The notes beneath the pieces are model-generated. The model made no database searches. It was not told the DNA's origin and saw only the letters and a program-made list of their open reading frames with translations. From contig JADHUC010000023.1 in assembly GCA_016784735.1 (NCBI GenBank), forward strand, positions 1 through 54,964: DNA of 54,964 nt, read 5' to 3'. The stretch comes from Pirellulaceae bacterium (lineage in GTDB: Bacteria > Planctomycetota > Planctomycetia > Pirellulales > Pirellulaceae). Position 1 is the first letter of the stretch, and each line of letters opens with the position of its first letter. The translations under genes were made by a program, and so were the position numbers. Below are positions 1 to 9,100 of the stretch, piece after piece.

Positions 1-66
1 ATCGAACATACCAGATCTGACCCCACTCCCGAGAGCAATGGTACGGACTTGTTTGGAGAGGAACCT

Positions 67-2430
67 ATGAACCGATTCGCATTTCGAGCATTCTTCTTGT
101 TTTCACTTGCCGTGGCGGCGATCCACACGTGCATAGGCTGGGCGCAGGAGTTAACGGGGCGCGAGGCCATCCAGCCGCAGGTGCGCCCCTTCGACCTGAA
201 ACAAGTGCGCCTGCTGGAGGGCCCGTTCAAGCAGGCAATGGAGCGGGACCGCAAGTACCTGCACGCACTTGACGCGGATCGGTTGCTCCACGCGTGGCGA
301 CTGAATGCTGGTCTTGCTTCCGATGCGGAGCCGTTGGGCGGCTGGGAACGGCCGGATTGCGAGGTGCGTGGCCATACGCTGGGGCATTACCTTTCGGCCT
401 GTGCGCTAATGTATGCCAGCACGAGTGACGAGAAGCTCAAGGCCAAGGCGGACGGGATCGTGGCCGAGCTGGTTAAATGCCAGGAGGCACTCGCGAATGG
501 CTATTTGAGCGCTTTTCCCGAGTCATACATCGATCGAGCCGAGCAGTGCCAGCGAGTTTGGGCACCCTACTACTGTCTGCACAAGCTGGTCGCGGGCCTC
601 CTGGATATGCACGTTCACTGCGGCAACGAAGACGCGCTCGCCGCCGCCAAACGCATGGCCGCTTGGTGCAAATCGCGATGTGACAAGCTGTCCGATGAGG
701 AAATGCACCGGATGCTTGACCGTACGGAACAAGGCGGCATGAACGAAGCGTTGGCAAATCTCTACGGTCTGACCGGCGAGCGTCAATGGCTCGATCTATC
801 GCGCCGGTTTGTACAAAACCGCTACGTCGAGCCGCTGGCGCGGGGCGAGGACCGCTTGAAGGGCGAGCACGTCAACTCGTTCATCCCCAACATCATCGGA
901 ACCGCTCGGCAATACGAGGTGACCGCCGAAGAACTCGACCGCCGTATCGCCGAGTACTTCTGGACGCAGGTCACCTCGGCTCGGTGTTATTGCACGGGCG
1001 GCACAAGTAACCAGGAGCACTGGCGCAGCGATCCGCACCAGTTGGCCGGCCAACTGAGCGACCACACGCAGGAAACATGCTGCACGTACAACATGCTCAA
1101 GCTGACGCGGCACCTGTTCTGCTGGGATCCAAAGCCGGAATACGGGGATTATTACGAACGGGCGTTGTACAACAGCATTCTTAGCACGCAGGACCCGAAG
1201 ACCGGCATGATGATGTACTTCGTCACGCTCGCTCCAGGGCGGTGGAAGTATTACAACCTGCCGAATGATTCCTTCTGGTGCTGTACGGCCACGGGTTTGG
1301 AGAACCACGCCAAGTACGGCGACAGCATCTATTTCCACGGCGAAAATGACCTGTATGTCAATCTTTTCATCCCGTCCGAGTTGAATTGGCCGGATAAGGG
1401 CGTGCGAGTCCGTCAGAAAACGGACTTCCCCGATCGCGACAACACCACGATCACCGTCCAGACGGACAAGCCTGTCGACTTCACCATGCGAGTGCGCGTG
1501 CCGTACTGGGCCGCGCAAGGCGCGACTGCCAAGCTGAACGATCAGCCAATCGAGAACGACGCCAAACCATCGAGTTGGCTGTCCGTGGCGCGAAAGTGGC
1601 AGGATGGCGACCGCCTTGAGATCAGTTTGCCGATGAGCTTGCACGCAGCGCCGATGCCGGACGACAGGACTTTGGTGGCTTTCATGTACGGTCCACTCGT
1701 ATTGGCCGGCAGGCTTGGCGGCGAAGGACTCACCGACGAGTTGACGTACACCACTCAGAACTTCTTCCGCTTCCCCCGCGACAAGATCGCATCCGCGCCG
1801 GTTTTTGTGGTCGATTCCAACGACGTGAGTGACTGGATCGAGCCGGTCGAGAATCAACTGCTCACTTTCCGAACGACGGGCCAAGATCGGGACATCGCGC
1901 TGGTGCCGTATCACAAGCTATTCGGTCAGCGGTACGCGGTCTACTGGCGTGTGTATCGTAAAGACAGCGAAGAATACCGTCGCGCCGTGGCCGAACAGGA
2001 AACGCAAGCCAAACGCCGGGCTCGACGAGTTGACGAAGTCGCCATCGGTGAACGCGACTCGGAGCGAGAGCATCGCATGCAGGGAGAACGTACTGGGAGC
2101 GGCTCGCATTTGGGGCACAACTGGCGCCATGCTACCGACGGCGCCTGGTTCAGCTACGAAATGAAGGTACTGCCGGACACACCGATGATCCTTTGGTGTC
2201 GATACTGGGGTGACGAAAGCGGCAAGCGAACATTCGACGTTCTTATCGACGACGAGAAGATCGCCGCGCAAACTTTGCTGCGCAACAAGCCGGACGAGTT
2301 CTTCGAAGTCGAATACCCGATTCCGCCGGAACTGACTCGCGGCAAGCAGGCGATTACCGTCCGTTTTCAGGCCCAACCAAGCAACTTTGCGGGCGGGGTA
2401 TTCGGGTGCGAAATTCTGAAAGGAGAATGA
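67..2430 (+). CDS. Secreted glycoside hydrolase family 127 (beta-L-arabinofuranosidase-like)
   Basis: This 787-residue protein has an N-terminal signal peptide (about residues 1-27, hydrophobic core then A-Q-E), so it acts outside the cytoplasm. The body matches GH127 (old DUF1680), which removes terminal beta-L-arabinofuranose using a zinc-bound Cys nucleophile. The ETCCTYN motif is near residue 336 and FWCC near 403-406, giving the family's Glu and Cys ligands. A C-terminal beta-rich region (about 650-787) resembles the accessory domain often attached to planctomycete members. ATG 67 is preferred because a GGAGAGGAA Shine-Dalgarno lies just upstream; an in-frame TTG at 49 would put residues before the signal peptide. 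The family call is firm. The exact substrate is inferred, since GH127 relatives differ in the sugar they cut. Confidence 0.9.
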   Translation: MNRFAFRAFFLFSLAVAAIHTCIGWAQELTGREAIQPQVRPFDLKQVRLLEGPFKQAMERDRKYLHALDADRLLHAWRLNAGLASDAEPLGGWERPDCEVRGHTLGHYLSACALMYASTSDEKLKAKADGIVAELVKCQEALANGYLSAFPESYIDRAEQCQRVWAPYYCLHKLVAGLLDMHVHCGNEDALAAAKRMAAWCKSRCDKLSDEEMHRMLDRTEQGGMNEALANLYGLTGERQWLDLSRRFVQNRYVEPLARGEDRLKGEHVNSFIPNIIGTARQYEVTAEELDRRIAEYFWTQVTSARCYCTGGTSNQEHWRSDPHQLAGQLSDHTQETCCTYNMLKLTRHLFCWDPKPEYGDYYERALYNSILSTQDPKTGMMMYFVTLAPGRWKYYNLPNDSFWCCTATGLENHAKYGDSIYFHGENDLYVNLFIPSELNWPDKGVRVRQKTDFPDRDNTTITVQTDKPVDFTMRVRVPYWAAQGATAKLNDQPIENDAKPSSWLSVARKWQDGDRLEISLPMSLHAAPMPDDRTLVAFMYGPLVLAGRLGGEGLTDELTYTTQNFFRFPRDKIASAPVFVVDSNDVSDWIEPVENQLLTFRTTGQDRDIALVPYHKLFGQRYAVYWRVYRKDSEEYRRAVAEQETQAKRRARRVDEVAIGERDSEREHRMQGERTGSGSHLGHNWRHATDGAWFSYEMKVLPDTPMILWCRYWGDESGKRTFDVLIDDEKIAAQTLLRNKPDEFFEVEYPIPPELTRGKQAITVRFQAQPSNFAGGVFGCEILKGE

Positions 2431-2518
2431 GCGAAGAAGGCACCGGAATCGGACGGGCATCTTCGTGTTGTGTTTGGCGGTGTGCTCATTGACGGCAGCG
2501 ATCGCAAGAAACGAGAAA

Positions 2519-2538
2519 CCCTCGGCACCGGCCGAGGG
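2519..2538 (+). terminator. GC-rich hairpin downstream of the GH127 gene
   Basis: CCCTCGGC (2519-2526) pairs perfectly with GCCGAGGG (2531-2538) across a 4-nt loop. Only CTTCTT follows, not a T-run, so this is at best a weak terminator or 3'-end stabiliser for the GH127 transcript. It also lies in the convergent gap before the next minus-strand gene. Confidence 0.4.
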
Positions 2539-2579
2539 CTTCTTCAAGGGATGGTTGTGTGTGGCACCCGCAGGGGCGT

Positions 2580-3131
2580 TTAGCGTCCGATCGCACCGGC
2601 GATAATCGAGGCGATGCCGCCGGCAAGGTCCGCTTCGCGGTGCGGATTATGTGGGTCGGAACCGCGAACGATCATTCCGACGCCGTGTCCGATCGCCCCC
2701 GCTCCACCGTGATGTGGGCGACCGTGGCCGGGATGCAGCCCACCATGCCCGGGATGCAGTCCACCGTGCCCTGGATGGGGGCCGCCGTGGTGCGGTCCGC
2801 CATGGACCCTGAGTTGTTCCCAATGCGTGTGAAGTTCCCAGCGAGCGAATTGGCAGGTGCGGACGTGCTGCACGAAACGCACGCGACCCTGAGAACCCGC
2901 CTGAATCGCCATGAGTGTCGTCGGACCTTGCCAGTCGTTGACGGGGACCCTGAACGTCTGGCCCTGGTAGATGGTTCCAATTCTTTGGCCTTCGACGAAG
3001 ACGTGGTAGGGGTTAGCCGACTGGTTGTAGACTGACAGGATTCCGCGAATACCCGCCTGTGCGGAGCCAGCCGCACCACAGACCAAGACAATAGCTCCCA
3101 AAACCGCCGCAACTGTTCTGTTGATAGTCAT
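2580..3131 (-). CDS. Small secreted protein with His/Gly/Pro-rich repeat tail
   Basis: I recognise no family in this 183-residue protein. It starts MTINRTVAAVLG with a clear signal peptide ending near AGSAQA, so it is exported. Residues about 27-95 form a compact segment with a YNQSANPYHVFV stretch. The tail from about residue 105 has repeated HGGPHHGG / HPGHGGLHPGHG units, so it could bind metal ions through clustered His; that is inference. ATG 3131 is chosen because AGAGGGAACG precedes it and the signal peptide begins there; the upstream in-frame extension has no such features. It is monocistronic and convergent with the GH127 gene. Confidence 0.65.
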   Translation of the reverse strand: MTINRTVAAVLGAIVLVCGAAGSAQAGIRGILSVYNQSANPYHVFVEGQRIGTIYQGQTFRVPVNDWQGPTTLMAIQAGSQGRVRFVQHVRTCQFARWELHTHWEQLRVHGGPHHGGPHPGHGGLHPGHGGLHPGHGRPHHGGAGAIGHGVGMIVRGSDPHNPHREADLAGGIASIIAGAIGR

Positions 3132-3339
3132 CGTTTCGTTCCCTCTGATATACGGGCCTTGATTCGTCTTCAGCGGACGTGGCAACCGTCCATAACCTCT
3201 ACCTGGTTCATGGTGGACCACGCCGATTGGCGACAGGAAAAACGGAAAGACGAGAAAAAGGCGGCTGGTCAGCCGATTCAGGGGGCTTGGCAAGACGCCG
3301 CAGAGCCGACGCATAGATCGGGCTCTGGGCAAGGTCGCG

Positions 3340-5904
3340 CTACTCGGTCACGTGCAGTTGCTGCGTGACGACGGCGGTCTTGCCGGGTTCGGTCGTGACC
3401 TCGAAAACCATCTGGAATGTGCCGGCGTGGGCAGGAGTCCCGGAGATTGTTCCGGATTGTGGATCAAGCGTCAGCCCGTTGGGCAAGCGAATGGCTTTGA
3501 ACAATGGCTCTTCACGGTCCCAAAACGCGGCGTTGTACGACGAAGCCTCGCTGCGGCGGCAACGCAGATCGCCGATCGAACAGACTGACCGGATCTGGTA
3601 TTCATATGCCTTGCCGACCTTAGCGGGCTCTGGCCGCGTGAAGACAAACGGTCGCGATACCTCGGCGTAGTCCGACGGCCCGCTCTCGTTGCCCGCCGAA
3701 TTCAAAGCGACCACGCGATAGAAGGCTTTGTTTGTGTTTGGCGACGTGAGTTGCGGTCCGACTACGTGAATCGAGGTCTCGGACGTCTGGGCAATGAGAT
3801 TCGCCTGCGTCTTCACGGACCCGGCGTCCGACGCATTGGACGATTTACGATCGAATTCGTCGATTGTGCGGACGAATCCCTTGCCGCGATGAACCAGGTA
3901 TTCGGTGTCGCTGGCCGTGAAGCCTTTCTCGTCGCTGCCGTAGACTTTGTATGTCACAGGTTTTGTGCCTTGTGGATTCGGCTTCCAGGAGAGCGTCAGT
4001 CCGCCCAACTCGTTTGAACTCAGTTTCACGTCCAGCGGGACACCGGGCGACTGCGAACGAAAGCTGAAGGTACGGCTCCACGGCCCCCAGACGCCCGTCG
4101 CATCCAATGCTCGAACTCGCCAGTGGTAAGGGGTGTCCGGATTCAACAATCCGACGTATGGCACGGTCCACTCGGATTTGCCCTTGGACGGGGTAAGCGA
4201 GATCCTCTTTTCGAAGTTGGGCGACAGCGGCCAGCGCATGTCCGCATGCTCCGATAACTCGAAGTGGTAGTCGATGATTGCGTCTCCGTCGGGATCCGAT
4301 GGCACGTTCCAAACGAAAGTCGGGCGAGTGCCCTCGACCGTTGCGCCGTCTTCGGGCGAGAGGGCTTCGGTCGGTGCATTCGGCGGACGCCAGGCTGTTC
4401 GGTCCAGCCACTCATGTGTGATGCGAACCTTGCGTTCGCCGTTCGAATCGTCTGTGTAAACCATTTCGTTTTCGCCTACAGTCAGTTCCGGCAAGGCCAA
4501 CGCCGCGGTCTGAATGTCGTGCTCGAAAACGATCTCGCGAGCGGCGACTTGTCCGCGCAACGATAACTGCAACCAGAACACGTAGGTTGGCTCGCGGCGA
4601 GGAGAGACGATCTCGTCAAGCGATGCTGTGAGTTCTTTCGTCCCTGCCCCGACCTCTGACGAGATCGATGTCCACGTCTTCCCATCTGTCGAGTAGCGCC
4701 ATTCGGCTTGTGCGTCGTCGCCGATGTCCACCGACGCGACTGCCTTGCCCCCGACGAAAACGTAGGGGCTGGCGAATCGCCAAGTGACACTTCCGGGTTG
4801 ATCGGCACGGCTTGGTTTGATTTGGCCGGCGTCTGCATCGAAAACGGCGTTTTCCACTCGCTCTGTGCCGCGAACAGCCACTTGGTTGGACAGATCCGGG
4901 CGATAACGCAACTTTCCGTTGCGCATGTTGTCGTATGCCGTAGTTCCCCAACCGGCCAGCAAGTCTCCCAACCCGTCTCGTCTTCTTTCGCCTTCCTTTA
5001 ACGCAACACCCGCCGTGTACTGTTTGCCGATGTGGTCCCAGCGTAATTCAATGGATTCGCCAGGCCGAAGCGTCAGATCCATCGAATGCTGTGCGGCGAG
5101 GCCGTAGGTGCCTTGCCGTTCGCCTTCGTAGATGTACAGCGAAGCGGAGAACTCGTCCGTCCGGCGATTCTCGCTGCCGCCAATGCCGTAAGTGTGAGTC
5201 CTTTTGATCAGGTCGTGATCACGGACGAATTCTTCGGCCGAAGCAAGCGTCCGATTGTCCCTCTTCAGACAGATCACGTGCTCGTCACTATCCAACAGAT
5301 GATAACGCCCGTCATAAAACACTTCGGTCACAACGTGGCCGATTGGATAGCAGCGGCGAGTTTCCAGCCCGGCGGCGTCCCACAAGTCCTTGATCACGCG
5401 TGCCTGATTGCCGCACAGGGTATAGCCGTAGACGTTCAATGCCTTGAGCGCGTCGCTGCACTCGCCGTCCCAAGTACAAGCGTGAAACCGCCTTCGTCTC
5501 ACGAATTCCCAGATCGCTCGTGCCCGATCCGCCGGCGTGGTCCAGCCGCGCGTTGCCTCGGCGACGATGGACTGGAACGTCCGCCAGTCGCCGCATCCAT
5601 TGACGGTCAACCAAGGATTGTTGACGTCAGTCTGACCGATGTTCTCAATCATCACCGATCGGTTTGGTTGCCAACCCTGCACGAACGCCGCGTACCCGAT
5701 AGGCATTCGTGTCATGGTCCCGTCGACCGTGCCGTGAAATTCGATCGCGTACTCATGGCGGTCGGTGCTGATCACTTCAGTGTGAACACGCGGTTTGTCG
5801 TCCTCCCGGTCCTGGAAAGGCTTCTTGGCTTCGCCGACAACTGCACCGTGCGCGGCAACCGTCAGACCGCAGAGCAACAGACCGACGGGTAGGAGTGTCT
5901 TCAT
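3340..5904 (-). CDS. Secreted transglutaminase-like protein with Fn3 and C-terminal Ig-like domains
   Basis: The 854-residue protein begins MKTLLPVGLLLCGLTVAAHG, a signal peptide preceded by GAGGGG. A transglutaminase-core-like segment lies around residues 120-200, with Cys in TLCGNQA, His in GHVVTEVF and Asp in YHLLDSDEH forming the expected Cys-His-Asp triad. Beta-sandwich segments follow, including a fibronectin III-like stretch (YHWRVRALDATGVWGPWS) and a second one near PVTYKVYGSD. The last about 80 residues carry LTLDPQSGTISGTPAHAGTF, typical of He_PIG putative Ig domains. In bacteria such proteins are usually exported peptidases or cell-surface proteins rather than true crosslinkers, and the substrate cannot be read from the sequence. 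Confidence 0.75.
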   Translation of the reverse strand: MKTLLPVGLLLCGLTVAAHGAVVGEAKKPFQDREDDKPRVHTEVISTDRHEYAIEFHGTVDGTMTRMPIGYAAFVQGWQPNRSVMIENIGQTDVNNPWLTVNGCGDWRTFQSIVAEATRGWTTPADRARAIWEFVRRRRFHACTWDGECSDALKALNVYGYTLCGNQARVIKDLWDAAGLETRRCYPIGHVVTEVFYDGRYHLLDSDEHVICLKRDNRTLASAEEFVRDHDLIKRTHTYGIGGSENRRTDEFSASLYIYEGERQGTYGLAAQHSMDLTLRPGESIELRWDHIGKQYTAGVALKEGERRRDGLGDLLAGWGTTAYDNMRNGKLRYRPDLSNQVAVRGTERVENAVFDADAGQIKPSRADQPGSVTWRFASPYVFVGGKAVASVDIGDDAQAEWRYSTDGKTWTSISSEVGAGTKELTASLDEIVSPRREPTYVFWLQLSLRGQVAAREIVFEHDIQTAALALPELTVGENEMVYTDDSNGERKVRITHEWLDRTAWRPPNAPTEALSPEDGATVEGTRPTFVWNVPSDPDGDAIIDYHFELSEHADMRWPLSPNFEKRISLTPSKGKSEWTVPYVGLLNPDTPYHWRVRALDATGVWGPWSRTFSFRSQSPGVPLDVKLSSNELGGLTLSWKPNPQGTKPVTYKVYGSDEKGFTASDTEYLVHRGKGFVRTIDEFDRKSSNASDAGSVKTQANLIAQTSETSIHVVGPQLTSPNTNKAFYRVVALNSAGNESGPSDYAEVSRPFVFTRPEPAKVGKAYEYQIRSVCSIGDLRCRRSEASSYNAAFWDREEPLFKAIRLPNGLTLDPQSGTISGTPAHAGTFQMVFEVTTEPGKTAVVTQQLHVTE

Positions 5905-5942
5905 TGGGATGCCCCTCAAGTTTGTGGCATGGTTCATGCGCA

Positions 5943-5973
5943 TCTATATTGCCGGATTGCAGCTTGTCGTCAA
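5943..5973 (-). promoter_or_regulatory. Weak sigma-70-like promoter for the transglutaminase-like gene
   Basis: On the minus strand TTGACG (5968-5973) is followed after 19 bp by TATAGA (5943-5948), about 40 nt upstream of ATG 5904. The spacer is 2 bp longer than ideal, so this is a weak call. The rest of the 5905-6138 gap shows nothing else. Confidence 0.3.
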
Positions 5974-6138
5974 GTCTAGCAGGCTCCCCATGGGAAGCAC
6001 AATCAAAGAAACGAAAGAGCGTCCGGAATGGATGTTCGACGAACACGCGTGGTACGGAGAACCCGGACTGTCACGCAGGTGGATACGACGGACTTGATTG
6101 GACTGATAGCGGATTCAACAGGGAGGCGTAGGACAGGA

Positions 6139-6891
6139 TCACTCTTCGCCGATTTCCGCTATGACTTCGTCAGAGATATTGAAATTGGCCGAGACGTTCT
6201 GCACGTCGTCGTGGTCGTCCAATGCCTCCATCAACTTGAGCACTTTGCGTGCCTGGCTGGCGTCCAGATCGACGGTGTTATTGGGGATGCGGGTGATCTC
6301 TTTGACGTCCGGTTCGATTTCGGCGGTTTCCAGGGCGTCGGTGACTTGCGAGTAGGCGTCCGGGTCGCAGGTCACTTCGAACTTGTCGGCCACTTGCCGA
6401 ACATCTTCGGCGCCGGCTTCCAGGGCGATTTCCATCAGCTTTTCCTCGTCCGTGCCGTTGGCCGCGAAGACGAACAGTCCTTTGCGATCGAACATCCACG
6501 CCACGCAATTTGTGGCCCCGAGCTTTCCGCCGTGGATTTCGAACAGTTTTCTCACCTCCGGCGCTGTCCGATTGCGGTTGTCGGTCATGATATCGCACAT
6601 CACGGCAACGCCAGCCGGGCCATAGCCCTCGTAGATTACTTCTTCGACATTACCGCCATCCAGTTCGCCGGTTCCTTTCTTGATGGCGCGAGCGATGTTG
6701 TCTTTGGGCAGGCTGACCGCTTTGGCATCGGCAATCGCGGTACGTAGCCGAGCATTGGCTTCCGGGTCGCCGCCACCCATTTTGGCCGCCACGATGATTT
6801 GTTTGGACAGCTTGCTCCACAACTTTCCCCGTTTGTTGTCGACGAGCGCTTTCTTGTGTTTGATGCCTGCCCAGTGCGAATGTCCTGCCAT
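6139..6891 (-). CDS. yebC: YebC/PmpR/TACO1-family protein
   Basis: This 250-residue protein has the family signature MAGHSHWAGIKHKKALVDNKRGK at its N-terminus, and the length is normal for YebC (about 240-250). Members were described first as transcription regulators; recent work on relatives and on mitochondrial TACO1 supports a role in translation elongation through difficult motifs. ATG 6891 is preferred because the signature starts there with GAGAAG upstream; an upstream in-frame extension would overlap the preceding gene. It begins 4 nt after the stop of the TPR gene, so the two are probably cotranscribed as the end of the nusA-infB operon. That location fits a translation role. Confidence 0.95.
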   Translation of the reverse strand: MAGHSHWAGIKHKKALVDNKRGKLWSKLSKQIIVAAKMGGGDPEANARLRTAIADAKAVSLPKDNIARAIKKGTGELDGGNVEEVIYEGYGPAGVAVMCDIMTDNRNRTAPEVRKLFEIHGGKLGATNCVAWMFDRKGLFVFAANGTDEEKLMEIALEAGAEDVRQVADKFEVTCDPDAYSQVTDALETAEIEPDVKEITRIPNNTVDLDASQARKVLKLMEALDDHDDVQNVSANFNISDEVIAEIGEE

Positions 6892-6895
6892 CGTC

Positions 6896-9100
6896 TTACT
6901 TCTCGTGCGTCTTGATCTTGTCCAAAGTCGCCTTGTGTTTGGCAGCGTCCTTGTCCGTTTCAAAGGACTTAGCCGCCCTGCGCCACGTCTCGATCGCCTT
7001 GTCCTTCTGGGTCGCCTTGATGTATGCGTCGCCCAGGTGATCCAGGATGACGCCGTCCGGATCGTTGTCCGAGGAGACGGCTTTCTCCAGTTCCTTGACC
7101 GCTTCTTCGTATCGGCCCAACTGGTAATAAGCCCAGCCCAAGCTGTCGATATAAGCGATGTTGTCAGGATCCCCCTCCACCGCCTTTTGGATCATGACTA
7201 GCGCTCGCGGGAGGTTCTTCTTCTGTTCGGTCCAGAGGTATCCCAGGTCGTTCAGGGCCCCGATATCCTCGGGGAACTCGTCCAGGACTTCCTCCAGCCA
7301 CTCCTCGGCTTCCGGCCACCGGCCGAGCTCGATGCAGAGGTTGGACAGAATCAGGCGCGCATCGCGCAGCTCGTCTCGAATTTCCGAGGTGTCATGTTGA
7401 TCGTCAAACTTCTTGATGAACGCCCGGTAACGCTCCTCGGCTTCGGCGTAACGCTTGGCGTAATACAGCACCCAACCGGGCTGGGCCTGGATGCGAGGCG
7501 AGTCGGCGTAGGCGGCAACCGCCTGCTCGGCAATCTTGATCGCTTCGTCTTTCTTACCCGCTAGTGCCAGCGCGCGTATCAGATAGAAGTTCCAGGCGTG
7601 GCCGCGATCGCCGACAACTTTCTCGCCGAAGGCCTGCTGGAACACTCGAGCCGCCTGGTCATACTGTTTTGCCAGCATCAGTTCCAGGCCCCAGTTCAGC
7701 ATGAGTCGGGCTTTAGACGATTCTTCGCTTGAACTCAGCGCCGTGTCGAAGAACTCTTGCCCGCCGTCATACTGTTCCCGTCCAAAAGCCAACCAAGCGG
7801 CGGCCAGCGGTATCTCGGGTCCGATGGCTTCGCCCTTTTCCTTGATCTGTTTGCTCGCAAGGTTGATCAATTCATCAGCCAACTTGGTTTCTACGGTCAG
7901 CTTCTCGCCGGTTTCGCCCAACGCTTTCAGGGAACCGGCCAAGACGACCGCTTTGCCGAGCGTTTCCAGCAATTTGTCGTGACTGCCCTGCTCGCGGTAT
8001 ATCTGGATCAGTCCCTCGTACACTTCGGTGGCCGGCGCGAGCGTCACCAATTGTTCCAGTAGCTTCTGGGCCTCGTCCCACCGCTGATCTTCCAGGTGCT
8101 CTTTAGCCAGATAATAAATCAGCGATTCATTCTCGGCATCGTTCTTCAGTAACTGCTGCAAGCGAGCTTGCAGTTGCTTCGCGGCCTGACCGTCGTCCTG
8201 GCTGGTTTTCTGCAATAAGTCCGCCAGCAACTCGAACGGCTCGGTTCCAGCCTCACGTAATTTCGCTGCGAAGCACGCGTCGAGTCGGCTGAGCGCGTCC
8301 TTGGTCTCGCCCCGCTTGGCGGCGACTCGGGCCAAGTGAAACGAGAGTAGACTGTCGTTCTTTTTGGCCTCGTTCGCCTTACTGAACATAGCGGCCGCGT
8401 CGTCGTAGCGACCGGCCTGCAAAAAGCTCTCGGCCAATAGCAGGTAGGTGCGATCCGCCTGTCCGACCACCATTTTCTGCAGCGACTCGTTCTGCGACAG
8501 AAGCTCCGGTTGCTCGATGGCCTTCCGAACGCGATCGAACAAGTCCGCGGACTTGTCGAAATCTTTGGTCAGGAAATGGAGGCGTCCCAGTTCGAAGTAC
8601 AGCAGTACGGCGCCCACGTCCGGTGCTGCCTCCGTCGAGCCCGCCGCACGTTCCCGTGTGCGCAACGCCTTCTCATACAGCCGGATCGCTCCGGGCCAAT
8701 CCTGTCGCTCGTTCAGCCAACCCGCCAGCCGCAACAGCAATGGGTAGTCGATCTCGGTACGCTGAGCCGCCAGCAGCGCGTATCGCGCCGTTTCATCACG
8801 GCGGCGCAAACGGTGGGCCAGAAAAACGATTTCGGGAAGGATAGAGACGGCCTCGGGGTTGTAACGCCACGCCCGCTGAAAACGGCGTACGGCCCCGGCA
8901 TAATCCTGACGCTGGTACAGCATGCGCCCCTGCCCATAGAAGGCTGCAGAAGTCACCTTGGCAACGTCTTCTTCGTTTCGCGGGGTCTTCGGCTTCAACG
9001 CCTCGACGGGCGCGTCGAGCACGATCGGTGGAATCGCGTCTGGGGCTACGTCGGCCACGACACCGTTGGCGGCCAGGAAGAACAGGAACAGGTGGACCAT
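6896..9100 (-). CDS. Exported tetratricopeptide-repeat protein
   Basis: The 734-residue protein begins MVHLFLFFLAANGVVADVAP, a short signal peptide, and is then almost wholly alpha-helical with many TPR-like units across residues about 50-730 (for example MLYQRQDYAGAVRRFQRAWRYNPEA and AYYQLGRYEEAVKELEKAV). TPR arrays bind peptides or proteins, so this is likely a scaffold in the periplasm or at the membrane; no catalytic domain is visible. Its ATG overlaps the stop of the upstream gene (ATGA at 9098-9101 on the minus strand), which indicates translational coupling in the nusA-infB-rbfA operon. Role unknown. Confidence 0.85.
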   Translation of the reverse strand: MVHLFLFFLAANGVVADVAPDAIPPIVLDAPVEALKPKTPRNEEDVAKVTSAAFYGQGRMLYQRQDYAGAVRRFQRAWRYNPEAVSILPEIVFLAHRLRRRDETARYALLAAQRTEIDYPLLLRLAGWLNERQDWPGAIRLYEKALRTRERAAGSTEAAPDVGAVLLYFELGRLHFLTKDFDKSADLFDRVRKAIEQPELLSQNESLQKMVVGQADRTYLLLAESFLQAGRYDDAAAMFSKANEAKKNDSLLSFHLARVAAKRGETKDALSRLDACFAAKLREAGTEPFELLADLLQKTSQDDGQAAKQLQARLQQLLKNDAENESLIYYLAKEHLEDQRWDEAQKLLEQLVTLAPATEVYEGLIQIYREQGSHDKLLETLGKAVVLAGSLKALGETGEKLTVETKLADELINLASKQIKEKGEAIGPEIPLAAAWLAFGREQYDGGQEFFDTALSSSEESSKARLMLNWGLELMLAKQYDQAARVFQQAFGEKVVGDRGHAWNFYLIRALALAGKKDEAIKIAEQAVAAYADSPRIQAQPGWVLYYAKRYAEAEERYRAFIKKFDDQHDTSEIRDELRDARLILSNLCIELGRWPEAEEWLEEVLDEFPEDIGALNDLGYLWTEQKKNLPRALVMIQKAVEGDPDNIAYIDSLGWAYYQLGRYEEAVKELEKAVSSDNDPDGVILDHLGDAYIKATQKDKAIETWRRAAKSFETDKDAAKHKATLDKIKTHEK

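Noticed and set aside
796..1914. Long antisense frame within the GH127 gene
   Set aside because: It is a GC-rich shadow of the GH127 codons; the forward frame has a signal peptide and catalytic motifs.
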